A stretch of DNA of 60,000 nucleotides from Nematostella vectensis (Eukaryota > Cnidaria > Anthozoa > Actiniaria > Edwardsiidae), in NCBI RefSeq assembly GCF_932526225.1, contig NC_064042.1:1969001-2029000 (forward strand). Direction: 5' to 3'. Under the pieces are notes generated by a model. The model was not told the DNA's origin and searched no databases. It saw nothing but the letters and a program-made list of their open reading frames with translations. Shown here piece by piece: positions 1 through 13,400 of this stretch (its first letter is position 1; every line of letters begins with the position of its first letter). A program made the position numbers and the translations under genes.

Positions 1-88
1 AACACATCTTCTTGAACCCCGGTTTTTTTTGCCAGATTTTTATTCAATTCTGAATAAAAAGCAAGATTATTGCTGTGTAATTTTAAAG

Positions 89-3000
89 GTCACGTATCAA
101 GTTTTGCGGATGTTTTTGAGGGGAGTGAAACGCGCGTCGGTCTGGTCGGGTTCGCGTTCTACAACGCACTCTTCTCTTACGATGGGTGGTAAGTACAAAG
201 ATGCGGCACCAGGTAACCATAGTTACAATAAGCTATGACGATTGACGCTATGTGGGGAATCTCGTTCCCTGTGCCTTTCCTTTTTGATCGATAAAGGCCT
301 AATCGTCCATTTAGTGGCGACGACAGAGGGAGAAGGGTGTGGTTGTGGGAGAAGGGTGTGGTTGTGGGAGAAGGGTGTGGTTGTGGGAGGAGGGTGTCGC
401 GAGATATGGTAAAGGCTTGAAAATTGAGGTACATTGTGGCGATTTGCGTTTTAGTACTTAAAATCTCACCTTTATGAATTTGCAGCTCCGACCCTTTGGT
501 TTATTTGAACAGACGTTGACTGATTCTTTTGGGTTTTCTATTCCACAGGAACAACGTTAACTATTGTGTGGAGGAATTGAAAAATCCAAAAAGGTAAAGG
601 TCTACAAAGTAAAGCGCGAAAGGTAATAAACAAGTAGAAATTCCTATTTTTTTGTCGCTCAATTATATTTTTAGTTCGCTGCTTAGAACGCCTCGATTAG
701 TTAAAAAGCTATTGTGTACTTTGCTATTGCTTAGGAACCTTCCTCTGTGTATCTGGATCTCCATCCCCGTGGTAACTCTGTCATATGTACTCGTCAATGT
801 CGGATACCTGGCGGTTCTTAGTCCAGTTGAAATACAAGAATCCAACGCAGTCGCTGTTGTAAGTAGTCGGTAACTGAAAACAACGGCTAAGAAGACGAGA
901 CAAATAACAGCATATTTTAATCATTAAGCTATGTTTACAACAAGATTGGTGGCGATGTCATTGTCAATCATCTCTGATTTGCCACCAAACGTTTTGTCGC
1001 GTTTGCTGTTAGCTGATGTGAATTACTTGTCACAGACGCTAGCTTATCGTCTATATGGAGTTATGGCCTGGACAATGCCCTTCCTGGTAGCCTGCTCAGT
1101 TTTTGGTTCTGTCAACGGTTCCTGCTTTGCTCTCGGACGGTAAATAATATGTTTCTTATTTGATTCAATTCTGATTGCATTACACTAGGCCTGATTCCTG
1201 ATAGTCTGGCAAAACCACCCTGGATTCCTCGGCTGAAGATAAATTTTATTGTGGGTGTAACCGTCGGAACTTGACATTTACCGTGAGGTTACGAAAAATG
1301 TAGAAACAAATGCAATACTGAAAGCAAAACTATCAGGTTCTGACACCAGCCAAAAAGTAGGCAAAAATAAATGGAATGAAACGAAAACGATCGAGCGAAA
1401 GGCAACGTGAGAACGAATACATGATGCAAGGCGTGGACTTATAAGTGTTACGAGGTTTTTGGGTGTGATTCTTTTATGGTATTGGGGGTAGCCGGGGATC
1501 GTACACGCTGAGCAAGGGTTGACCGTCTTCGTTGTTCTTTATTGCACCGCTTGAGTCTTTACAAATGGTAGAGCTACCACTGGCTAGCGGGAGGTTGGCT
1601 GTAAGAAGGCAAGTGCTTTCGGAAGGTACTGAAAGAACATCTCTTTCCCGGAAAGTTGACGAAGCCAACTTTAGAGAGTCCTGACTAAACCAACCCAGAG
1701 CACTGTCGTGAAGTGTCCTCGCAACAGTTACAGCACAATCCTAGAGCTAGTTACTATGCTGCTCAATTTATACTAATCTTATTAATAAACTGGTCAAACT
1801 GGTTTAAAGGATGATGTAAGAATAGAAGATCGGGTGTTGACTTTGGGAAGAAAATCAACGATGAAATAATAAATGACTTATAATAAATTCCTCCGATAAA
1901 AATAGCAAGAGCAGTATAAAAGGAAGAGTTTGACTATAGTAATATGCAAAATTAAGTAATTTAACAGCGGTAAGATTAAGGATAAAGGTAATCGTTAAAC
2001 TGTTATTTTAAGCCTGGCAAATATAAAACCTGTTTTGCTAAACAGTAACTACGCATGCTTAGTCAAGCAATGAAGAGATCCACGTAAAGCAAATAAGTGA
2101 AGTGTCGAATGGAAAGTGAAAGTAAATATCTGAAGTGTCGGAAACGACTTTTGCATTGATTAACAATTCCTTCATAACATAAGGATTTATCAACAAATTT
2201 CCCTGAGCAACTGCATTTCTCGCTCCCGCACCACGCCTCGCAAGCAATGCGTCTCCTTTGCTCAACGGTACTAAAAAAAACTAACAGATACTGTAAAAAA
2301 CAGCCGCTTTTATACTCGCTTGGGGACGCGCATTTTTCTAGGGACGCTAACATTTACTACCGTTCAAATTACTCAGCGTCCATTGTCCTGTCAAATTTAG
2401 AAACTAATCTTCCTGGGAAATGGTAAAAGGACGCTAAACTTAAGTCAATTATCACTATCAAGCTATTGATACTAATCTAAAGGAATTTGAAACATGTTGA
2501 AAGTAAATTCCTAAACGTGTACGGATCGAATTAGAATCACGTTTGAGAAACAATCCGTAAAATACGTAAAACAATTATAATCGCAATCCAAAAATCGCTT
2601 ACTTAAAATCTTTGCAAAATCTAAAATAACCCAAAATACCACCCGGTCACATGGGTTTGCGATTTACCTCACCCCCAAGTCTATTATATTATCATCATCA
2701 TCGTCATCATCCTTCATCATCATCATCATCATTATCATTATTAAAGTTGTTGTTTTTGTTGTTCCTGTTGTTATACTACTGTTATTCATTATGTACGAAC
2801 CGTTTTGTTTTTTATAGTCTGACATACGCTGCGGCCCGAAATGGTCATCTTCCTCGAATCATGGCGATGATTCACAAAAAGAAAAGAACTCCTCTTCCTG
2901 CCATCTTATTCTCGGTGAGACTCGAACTATATTTTTAAAGGTTGGTGGTGGGCACGCTAATTATCAAATTGTTTATAAGTTGAACTATTTTGTCCTAACA

Positions 3001-3867
3001 ATTAACTAGACAACATGATTCTTGTGTGCTGATGGTCTATTCTCATTCAGGCCTTCATTTGCGTTCTCATGATGATTCCCGATGTATCGACGTTTTCGTC
3101 TCTTCTCAACTACTTTAGTTTCCTGACATGGGTGAACTACGGTGCCACCATCTCGGGCCTCCTGTGGATGCGTTACAGAAAACCCGACGTGCACAGGCCT
3201 TATAAGGTAAATTACTTGACGTTTACATTCCTTATAAGGTTAATTACCAGTCGTTTACATTCCTTATAAGGTTAATTACCAAACATGTACCTTCCTTATA
3301 AGTAAATTACCAAACATATATATTCCCTTTGAGGCAAATAATCAGACATGTGCTTTTCTTATAAGATGAATCTCCAGATGTGTATAAAGACATTCTTTAG
3401 AAGTGGCCATGGTCTTTGCTTGTGTCAACAGGTCTTCATACTTATCCCATGCCTGATACTGCTTCTCTCGCTGTATCTTGTTATTGCGCCATTTTACGAG
3501 GCACCCATAGCTTCATCGTTTGCAACGCTGTTCGTTTTGGCTGGAATTCCCGTGTACTTTGTATTTGTGCGCTTCAAATTACTCCCCAAGTGTGTCTTTG
3601 AAGCTTTTGGTATGTACAGATCATAACCTACACTTATCATCTTAGTAACTGTGTTTTTGGCACTTCAGCGACCTGGATTATGCAAATAGAAACAATATAT
3701 AATTATAAAATGGTTAACTATTTCTGCCTTTCTCTACCAACTCGGCTAAATGATTGCCACTGAATAAACAACACTTTTTTTTTTGTTTCTTGTTAGATCG
3801 AGCCACACTTCAACTTCAGAGTCTTCTAGACGTCTCTCTTCCAGAGTCAGGAAAAGATCTTCTCTAG
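89..3867 (+). CDS. SLC7-family amino-acid transporter light chain, 3' part (5' end lies outside the window)
   Basis: Eight exons chain in phase: about 89-188, 549-593, 735-858, 1036-1139, 2818-2914, 3051-3206, 3432-3609 and 3797-3867, with stop TAG at 3865-3867. The product visible is about 290 residues, roughly the C-terminal 60% of the family's usual ~500. Motifs read directly include GFAFYNALFSYDGW, VEELKNPKRNLP, NAVAV, FGSVNGSCFALGR, ARNGHLPRIMAMIHKKK and RTPLPA, followed by hydrophobic membrane segments. These match the LAT/xCT/b(0,+) branch of SLC7 exchangers, 12-TM carriers that pair with an SLC3 heavy chain at the plasma membrane. Which amino acids are carried cannot be decided because the substrate-binding N-terminal helices lie off the window. 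The start of the first visible exon is uncertain (89 or 102). The intron after 3206 carries a donor-containing tandem repeat. Confidence 0.9.
326..400. repeat. 18-bp GT-rich minisatellite in an SLC7 intron
   Basis: About four copies of an 18-bp unit containing GGGTGTGGTTGTGGGAGA lie in the intron between the 188 donor and the 549 exon. No coding evidence. Confidence 0.8.
2688..2752. repeat. (TCA)n-type microsatellite in SLC7 intron
   Basis: A run of CAT/TCA triplets, slightly interrupted, lies just upstream of the exon beginning at 2818. The rest of this 1.7-kb intron (1140-2817) shows nothing I can support. Confidence 0.8.
3198..3385 (+). repeat. 32-bp tandem repeat containing the SLC7 exon end and 5' splice site
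   Basis: The last exon bases CCTTATAAG and the donor that follows are repeated at a 32-bp period. TATAAG ends at 3206, 3238, 3270 and about 3302, followed by GTAAAT, GTTAAT, GTTAAT and (g)TAAAT. Two more decayed copies follow near 3334 and 3366. The unit is not a multiple of 3, so use of a downstream donor would shift the frame. Confidence 0.85.
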
Positions 3868-6530
3868 CCCCGAGTTTTCCGTTTGGCGAATGAAACAAAC
3901 ACAACCGAAACTCAGCTGTTGCCAGAGGCGTACCCAGGGGGTGCGTAGGGAGCGAACTCCCTTGACCATTTCTAAGCATTTTATGATCGTCAAACACTAT
4001 CCATTTTCCTCTTAGACTGTTAGCAAACAATCTTGGGTATGAGCGTGGTTGTGGTATGGCGCACACAAGTTTTCCTATAGACCTAGGTATCATTGTCAGT
4101 AGGCCTAGAGAACTCTATCTCTTATGGTATAGAAACCGTAGAAAAGACGACAAGCCAAATAGAAAAGTAACTTGTAATCTCTGGCAAGCATAGAGTACTG
4201 ATATGATACGGACTGAGGCACTTGCCTCGTCACGATTCCGAAAAAATATAATCATATATTTTGTCTCTTTCAAGCATGAATAGACCTCCTCAGAACCTCC
4301 TGCGCGGCAGTCTTGTAAACCCCTCTCTACTCTTTCCTTTCAATATTAGCGGCTGGGGCCTGATACCTGGACTGAGTCAGTTCAATTCTGCTCTCCTTTA
4401 TGATCCCACAATTACCATTTAACTCACCCACTCCCTCAAGGAAAGCGCTACAAAATGTCGTAAAACACCAAAAAGACATTTGTCTCTTGGAATCTGCTTC
4501 TCTTTTTATTTCTTCATTATACATACACCTATTTTACATACACTTATTTCAAATAAGGTTGCACACAAGAATCCACAAAGCGAAGACCCAAGATACACTC
4601 AAAAGGCCATTGCCAAATCGCGGATACTGAATCCAATTATTCAACTTCGTGACCCAGGTGACGGCAACGCAACGAGCCCTCACAAAAGAACTTGCATTTG
4701 GTTGTTTTAGCCACATCGACAACCAAAGATTACAGTGCGACTTCATGTTTTATTTGCGTTCATACAAATGGACAAGACAGAAATCACTAGCTCATGGTTG
4801 TTTAAAATAACACAAACAATCATTATTTGACTTTGCAGATTCAGCTTTAGTAGGGGCTCTTGGTAAAAGAGCAATCCAACCTATTCAAATCTTTCCGAAG
4901 GGCCGCACCAGGAGGGGGGGGGGGGGGGGGGCACATGCCCCCTGATTTCAGCCATGAACTGAAATCAGGGTTTTTATGTCAGTACACTATTCATAGTTGC
5001 ATTTGAGTAATGATCAGGGGAGGGGGGCGGAGCGGATGTGTGTGCGTGTGCGTGTGTTTTACATGAACGCACGGTTCTTACATGTACCTTAATAATGTTA
5101 CAAGTGTCAAATGTATAAATCAGTTGCTTGATAAATCCACTCTAGCGAATGGGAAATAATCGGGAACAGAAATTGGAAAAAAATAAATTCATAAAAAGTA
5201 CTGATAAACAATAGAAAAAAAGGCAGAGCCAATTTGCCCGAGCATCGAACCTCAGATCAGATTAAGCGAGAGAAAAAATACACCATACTTCCAGACATAC
5301 GCTGAAACGCCGTATGGCAGCTAAAGCTTTACGGCTAGGCTGGAGATTTCGGCCCCAACACCGCTATCTCCAGCGAACTGTTCAATAAAAAGGAACCTTA
5401 GGTACCCGCGCAGTAAAGGGGATGCAATAACCAGGATCCCAGGGCTGTCTTAGTCGGTAACGCCACGCACGGCTCGCTGAGATGTATACTAAAAAAACGG
5501 GGTCTTTTTCCCGCTTGCGCCTCTTGGGAATTAGCATATTGCTCTAGTAGTGTGCTGGTAATATCGTCATCTTGCACAGCACGCCGTGAGGTAATATATA
5601 TTTCCGCCTTTATCATTTTTTTATCTGTTGTCCTCTGTCGCGTACGTGCATATGACATCCTTCGTGTTGCCCGCGCCTTTAGCCTTTGTTCTCCTGTGCT
5701 CAGTCGCGCACGTGCATATCAGTGCACAAAAACAAAAAAAAGTAAGCTGAACTATGTTGAAATCTGCGCGATCTAAAAAAAAGGTTTTTGTGCTTATTTT
5801 AGACAAAAAATGAAATATTTAGGCGTTCATATTCTTACACTTACATCGCCATCGGAGGCGCAGGGAGGGCAGAACAAGGGAGTGGCATACAATGAAGGAA
5901 AACATTTGTTTCAATATTTGTTTTTATAGTGCATCACTGTTTCACAGAAACAACAGAAAGCTCTTTTTATAAACCCTTTGTTGTAAGAACACAAAGCCAT
6001 TAAAGGCTACTAAAGGAATGCCTGATATCAATCGAAGTGAGTTTATGGAGCCACTAATGAGTCTTTCTTTCTTGTTTTGGATTGGAAAGCACCTATATAT
6101 ACTATTTTGTTTTTATCTAGCAATCAATGATTATTCCAATAAGAGGTAATAATAACAATGTCTCTAATAATAACAAAGTATCTAATGTACAACAGAGGGT
6201 TGCCCTCACAATATTGAGGCTTAGCAACCACAATTCGGACATTGAAACAGGGCCACAAGGTAGACGATAGTACTCTAGCTGGACTACCTGTGTTGACGTC
6301 ATTTGTGTCAAATAACATCAGAGCGGCCATGTTGGATAGTTGTGTGCGACATTTTCGAGCCAAGAACACAAACAACTGCAAAAATATGTGAATACCTGCA
6401 CCCATATTGTCCAACAAAATAACAGTACGAAAGTTTGTCGGTAGATTTGACTAGCACTGCAGGTTGTTCCTGTTTTTTTCCAACCATTGCCGTCACTTTG
6501 TGGACAGTCGTTAGAAGCTTGAGGAAAACC
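3868..6530. other. intergenic region between SLC7-type gene and TTC3-type gene
   Basis: No exon-like coding signal or RNA gene was recognised on either strand. The stretch holds an 18-base G run at 4914-4931 followed by a strong hairpin (4940-4970), a GT-rich patch near 5037-5058, and two similar GTGCATAT-containing stretches near 5640-5725. The TTC3 promoter should lie in its right part, but no core element could be assigned. Confidence 0.5.
4914..4970. repeat. poly-G tract plus perfect 12-bp hairpin
   Basis: Eighteen G (4914-4931) are followed by an inverted repeat. CCCTGATTTCAG at 4940-4951 pairs perfectly with CTGAAATCAGGG at 4959-4970 across a 7-base loop. The setting (G run, then GCACATGCCCC) recurs in similar form at about 19745-19775, so it may be the end of a short dispersed element. 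Confidence 0.7.
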
Positions 6531-7489
6531 ATGCCCAGCTCACCCAGAAAAAATCTGAGGAGGAAGAAAGGTGAAAATAACACAGCACTTTTTGCTCGAA
6601 CATCTAATTTGCCTTCTTTGGCGGATGCTGTGAAGGTGATATTTTAGAGGGTGGGGCATACTAATGAGTGTATTTGGTGATTTTTAGCGGTTTCCCACGA
6701 GTTAAAACCGATCCCAAAACCGCCAAAACACAATGCAAATGTGACGGATTCTGAAGACGAATCCGATCTTCCCGCATTAGTGGACGATGTGAGCTTTGAT
6801 GTAAGTGCAGTTTTCAAGCTTATCAGTACAAAACACAGATAACTTATTCGTTGTTTGATTTGCACGCCTTCTATTTAGGAATCAGAGAAAGACGAGTTTG
6901 GCAGAGAGAAAGAGCTGGAAAGAAAGGCCACTACAAATGGTTTGTTGCATTATTTTTTTACTATCGTTTCCCTTTTTCAAAACTCCAGCTGAAAATGCGT
7001 TTTTTCGCGCAAGATAAAGTGTGAGATATTTGTGCCTAGCAGACACTTTTCTTGTAATGTTATTCAAGGCAATATTTGACTTCCGGTAGTCAATTGTGCC
7101 TTATTTCAAGCAAGTTTATGCTTCAACTTTACCAACTTAAAGTTGCATCCATTCAAAAAAGTACTACAATCTATTTCTACAATCTATTGATATGTAAGTG
7201 GGCTGTGTTTACTTTAAAAGTGTGTTATTGGTCATTTTTTATCTCTCTTGTAGCTTTATGGCTCCATACTAAAAGAGGTCAAATGACGAATGACAGCTTG
7301 AACATATTCCTTTTATTGTGTGCTTTAATGTTTAACACAGTCACATATTGACAAGGGTTCCCTCATTTAGGAGAGAGTGTTGAGATCTGGTTGGATATGT
7401 CCAAGGCCGCCCGTGAGAGGCACATGCGTGTGATGAAGATCTACCTGCTGTCCCCATTTTTGTTTGGGGTGGTCGAGCAGGAGGATAAG
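6531..7489 (+). CDS. TTC3: TTC3 exons 1-4: N-terminal basic/acidic region
   Basis: Exons 6531-6570, 6688-6800, 6879-6939 and 7371-7489 encode a basic start (PRKNLRRKK), an acidic patch (DSEDESDLPALVDD) and then a helical segment ending IYLLSPFLFGVVEQEDK. The last part corresponds to the N-terminal region of vertebrate TTC3. An in-frame extension of exon 1 to 6635 would add SNLPSLADAVK, which resembles the SDLPALVDD motif of exon 2, but that choice breaks the phase with exon 2. It may be a relic or an alternative exon. Confidence 0.75.
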
Positions 7490-10400
7490 GTTGCCAGCCA
7501 ACACAGAGCAACAGCATATTCACTATCTTCTGTACTTCTGTAGTGTTTATACACCTTAAAAATGTTGAAGTCCAAATGGTGAATGGAAAATGGCAGACTG
7601 ACTGCCACTTTTCCATTTTCCTTAGGCCATTCACGCTGGTGACATTTTTTTTTTGTATAAATGTTTTGAATTTATAGTGGTTCTGTCTAAATTTCCTTTT
7701 TTTTTTCATTACGGGGAGAGGGGGTTATTCACCATGGGCAGTGTTAATTCAATGAAGATTCTCGTTGCAAGTTGGGTACTGAAACAAGCATTTACAGTTT
7801 TCTTCTATAAAGCAGCCTCCCTTCACATAAAATATTATTGTCATCGTAGATTTATTAGTGGAAAATTCAGTAGTAGAGGTTGTTGTAACAGTGAATATTT
7901 GAGTTTGGACTGCAAATTAGTGGCTGTGGCTGCTTGATATAGGTACAAGGTACAGTATTTGAGTCTGTATTTCAGGAGTTTGGTGCAGTAAGTGGCAGCT
8001 TTGTAGTCAGTTAATAGTTACTAGTTACCATGGCAACTGTAAAAAGGGCATACTATACCCTCTTCCTATAATTTTCCCTGCTATGCTATAAACCTTGATG
8101 AAAACTCATGTATTATCTACACTGTATAAATTTTGACAATTAAAATAAGATTTGAAGCAGTTCTATGATAAACCTAAAATGTGAACTTTTCTTTGTTGTA
8201 GTGGATCAATTGGGCTTATCAAAGCCGCTTACTCCCTTCAAGCAGGTCAGTACTGTATTTTGCAATAAGACCCGTAAAATGTGAAGAGGAAGATTATGTT
8301 TGTTATGTCTATTATCCAGAAGAATTACAGTAAAAATGCTTTATCACAATATTCAAATGCGCATGCAAAAATAATTCTACTTCTGGTTTGCGTTTCTAAC
8401 TCTATAATCTTTGCGAAAAACGGACCCTCAAAAAATTTTTAGGCAAAGAATATTCTCCTAGTTGCCCTCTATAAAACTACATATAGATTTCCTGATATTT
8501 TAAAAATTAAAGAAATTATTCAAATAAGAGTGACAAAATAAAAATAACAATTTTGCGAAGATTTTATTATTTGGCAGAATCGAAAACAATATCTAACTTT
8601 GTAGGCACCCTCCCAAATAATGTTATAAAGCGACATTTATCACCCTTAAATGATCTCCCCTTGTTGTTTTTTCTCTTGTTTTAGTAAATTTGAGATGTCT
8701 GCATTGAGCGAGGAGTACTTTCAAGCGGTTGATATTGTGGAAGACTCATTCGACATGCTGAATAAGCACTTGGTATGGTTGCTTAGAAGTCATTTTACTG
8801 CTTATGCTAGATCAGGATTGAGTAGACTCATGTTATATATCTTATGTTTGTTATATATGTATGGCTGGTCTGGGCTTTTTTTATCTTTTCTTCTAAATGG
8901 CATAGCTTTTCGTATGCCAATACCAGTATGCCATCCTGTACCTTAAGTGAGCACCTAAATTCAAATTTTTATTGAAGATATTTAAACAATTGTACCCTAA
9001 ATTTGGCACCCCATCTGTTGTTTGATGCCCATTTTAACTGTTTAAGAATGTGTAAATACTAAAACACAACTTTGTGTTGGTAGGAGTTCCCTTTCTATTA
9101 GTGATGTATTGAATGTATGGAATTATGAGTATTGTATTATATATTATAAATATCAGTGTCTTTGTAGCTTGCAAAAGAAGTGATGGAGGAGATGGTCAAA
9201 GCCATGAGCATGATGGATAAGATAAACACTGTGAGTGTACTGCAATCCTCACACTGATGTGTCCCTTAGGACAAATGTCGGTTTGCTAGTCAGTTGAACC
9301 AGCTGAATATATGGTGCAAAGTTAAGTTTTTCTACAGTACACTGTATGTGCTAGGTGAATTTGCTGGCCAGAGAATAGCTTACATAATTTTAACTTTTTG
9401 AACTCATTCTACTGGACTTAATGTCAAATTTAAGCAAACTCAAGTTTTATGGTTAATTTTCATAGGTACCACCCTGCAAGATATACTTTCTTTTTTGCTT
9501 CACTAATTTATTGCTGTTTGACCAATCCATAATTTCAAAATCTTTCAAGATGAACAAGGTTGAAAAGGCCATCACCTGTGCAGAGAGTTACAACTTGTTC
9601 ATCAAAATCAGGTGGGCTGAGTCCTATATTTGTTGTTGCTACCATGGATGTTGTATTTTATGTGCTTAGGGCTACACCTTTACCAAACTCAGATCTGCCG
9701 AGTCCTTACGTTATTGTTGTTGCCACTATGGATGTTGTATTTTATGTGCTTAGGGCCACATCTTTACCAAACTCTTATCTGCCGAGTCCTTACGTTATTG
9801 TTGTTGCTACCATGGATGTTGTATTTTATGTGCTTAGGGCTACACCTTTACCAAACTCAGATCTGCCGAGTCCTTACGTTGTTGTTGTTGCCACTATGGA
9901 TGTTGTATTTTATGTGCTTAGGGCTACATCTTTACCAAACTCTGATCTGCCGAGTCCTTACGTTATTGTTGTTGCTACCATGGATGTTGTATTTTATGTG
10001 CTTAGGGCTACATCTTTACCAAACTCTGATCTGCCGAGTCCTTACGTTATTGTTGTTGCCACTATGGATGTTGTATTTTATGTGCTTAGGGCTACATCTT
10101 TACCAAACTCAGATCTGCCGAGTCCTTACGTTATTGTTGTTGCTAAACTATGGATGTTGTATTTTATGTGCTTAGGGCTACACCTTTACCAAACTCAGAT
10201 CTATAGCTATACAACCTTCACTTGTTATGTCCTGTGTATGGTTGTTACTAGCTTTTAGTTTGGTTTATTTCTTTGTATTTGAATTAGGAAAAAATGAGCA
10301 TACCAGGTCAGCTAATTTATGGTTGTTGTTTGATTCTTAGTTTGGCAGATGAACTAACGTTTATCTTATTTACCAGTAGCTTGTTTATAGCGCTTTATGT

Positions 10401-13400
10401 TATTGGCAAACCTGCTACAAGGAACCTTGTGTTGCAAGTTTGTTCTCGAATGATCCAATATAGTTTGTATATTTGCTAAGGGACTGTGTCAAGCATCCAA
10501 ACAACAAAAGGAAAGATGTTGGATTACTTCTTGCAATACAGCAAGGTGACCAAAGATTATGATTTTTATATGGACTATTAAAGAAATTGTCTTTTTTGGA
10601 CTATTTAAAAATTGTCTTTTTTTTCTACTCTATTACTCTCCCCCTCTTTTTTTCAGGAGCTTGTGTTTTAAAGAATTCCTTATGCATCTTTAATTAACTA
10701 TTTATTTTAGCTTGTGACCATATCAAGAAACTAACTCGAGAAAACAAAGATCTTGCAAAGATCTATGAAGAGAACTGTCTCAAAGGAGAAAGGGTGAGGA
10801 GCAACACATACAAGCACGTTTCCTGTCAGCTGACTACTTGCCATCTATTCAGGCACATATAATTAACTTAAACCACCTTGAGTGGACTACATGCACCAAA
10901 TTACACGCACCTGTTTGCCTCATTAACTTCTACCAAATCCCTTGAGATTATCTGTCATCCGCAAGCCGAGAGAGCGAGGTGACAATTAATGTTTGCTTGT
11001 CTCTGCAAAACAAAGAAAGTGTAATTTTGGTGGCAACTAAACTATGACTGTTTACTTTTGCTATTAAACTGGCCCATAAAACAGACCCCTAAAATAAGAA
11101 CCCTCTATATCTAAGCTTTAATTTGCTATACAGAACGTCGCAATTGGTAAAGCAGTCTATTAGTTTTGCCATATGCAAGCCAAGAGAACGAACAACGTAT
11201 ATGTTATTTTTATTCATACATGCCGTAAGCTTCAACTAAAACGTCCTCCTTTCATGTGGCTTTCGTATCAAAGTATTTTCAGCATTTTTAATAGTTCTCC
11301 CTGCTTTAAAAAATTCAAACGAACAGTAGCCAACATTCCTGCATGAAGGAAAGCTACACGTACCGATCGTGTAGTACACTCTATGTTTACACAAAATCTG
11401 CTCAAGCACTACACTCAAAATACATGCAAAATAACGTGTGCCACGCTGTTAAGTTTCTTCCAGGCTGTAATGTAGGTGTCCTGTTCAGGCAAACTTCCTC
11501 AGGCATTAAATTTGACTCCTTTCCTAACAGGCATCAGAAGATAGGAAACTCCAAGGCAATGATCATTTCAACCATGGCAAGTACAAGGCAGCCATCTCTG
11601 CCTATACTTTGGCGATCAGTGGAGCGTAAGTAAATCTTATAATTTTCTGCATTAGATGAACTGAATACGAAGCAACTGGCACTAAAAAGTCACATGACAG
11701 TTGAGTTGCAAATTCAAGCAAAAATACCAAAGGAAATGACTGCGCCCTCACACCAGATAGCAACAAAAAATGCAATCTACCAAAGAAAAGATTTTCTAGC
11801 TGATTCCTTAGCTCTGAACAAATTGCTTTTTGATATGACTGTTTTTTATAAACCAGAATGTGTGTGAATTTGGCAACCTGTGCCCTTCTGTGTTTTTTTT
11901 AAGTGCAATTCGCCTATTACAACTGTAAGCCTCATACTTTTTTTACTTTTAGGCCATATAACCATATTTTGTATGGTAATCGGGCACAAAGTTATCTCAA
12001 GAGTGAGGACTTAAGGGAAGGCTTAACAGATGGAAGAAGGGCAGTGGTTCTTAAACCAGACTGGACCAAGGTGAGTCAATGGGTGCCCTGTGTTTCCTGC
12101 TGTACAAGCCATATAGAGGAGAAATATTGTTGCTGCTTTGATTGTCTCAAGATTCCTACCTTCAAGATTCCTTCTTCAAATAATTTGTCTTTCAATTTAG
12201 GATGAAAACAATAAAAAAGGTGTGGTTGACAGGGGCTATTAAAAATGTATTGTTGAAGCTCTTTGCTTCCCATTTCTTTATAGGGTCAGTTCAGGTATGC
12301 CCAGGCATTCTTTGAGCTTGGTTATTATGAGAGAGCGATCAGCACCAATCGAGCAGCCATAAAGTTGTGCAGTGGCTGCAAAAACAGTAAAGACCTTGAT
12401 GTGCAATATGAAAAATTCATGGCTAAACAAGGTATACAACTTTCTTATACCTTTGATACAGTATGGCCCACAGTATATGTAGAATATCGAAACAGCGGTT
12501 TGCTGTGCATAATTCAGACTTCCTTAGATTCAAAGTTCCTTAACTTATTGCAGAATTTTTTTACATTTCAGAAAAAGTGAGGCTAGGAGGTAGTGTTAAT
12601 GGCACCATGAGCAGTCCGCATACCACTGTTAATGGGTTAAACGGAAGACAGGATATTGATAAGAAGTAAGTTAATATTTCCTAATTAAATAATAGACAAA
12701 TACTATCAAAAACAAAATTAACCATTTTGCTCCTAAACTTGCCAAACTGGCCAGCAACAGGTTGTTTTTAATACTATGTTTTGGCCAGTATATATGAATG
12801 CAGCAGATGTTTTTAGACTTCATATTTCAGCCCCCGCCCCCACATTGTAAGGCAAGTGCCATCTTCTCTGTCAATGAATGTATCAATGAATTATAATTCC
12901 CAGAAATGTCCTTAAAATGTACCATGAACTCCAGTTCTACTGGACTGACCATAAACAGTACTACCAGTCGCTTGTGCTTTGATTAATGAGTTAAGAATTC
13001 AATGAACAAGTGTGTCATATAAGTCTGAAACGGGATAATGAAGTTTTAAGCATATTATTTAAATAAAAAAATTATATTAAAATAAAATTTCTTCCATATT
13101 TGTATAACAAATCTAGAAAAAAAAAATATAAGGTTGATAGTACCTTTGACATAAGCACCACTTTTTTCATTTCTCAGTAACCTTGATGATCTTCCTGCGC
13201 TTGTTGATGCTGCGACAAGTGACTCTAGCGGTGACAGCAGTGACTCAGATGATAATCATGATCTTGACGGGATTAATAGTGTTCTTACAGATGATGATGA
13301 TGTGAGTAAAAAGGGCAATTGTACAAAGCAATATTGTTTGTTTGCATAAATGCTGCTTTTTGGGGTTGTACTACATGCTACAATCATGCTTTCTGTTTCC

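Noticed and set aside
5221-5400. tRNA-like stretch
   Set aside because: A GAGCATCGAACCTC segment recalls a T-arm, but no acceptor stem or anticodon arm pairs around it.
9560-10258. 232-codon hydrophobic frame as a membrane protein
   Set aside because: It starts in a TTC3 exon in another frame and then runs through the 84-bp repeat.
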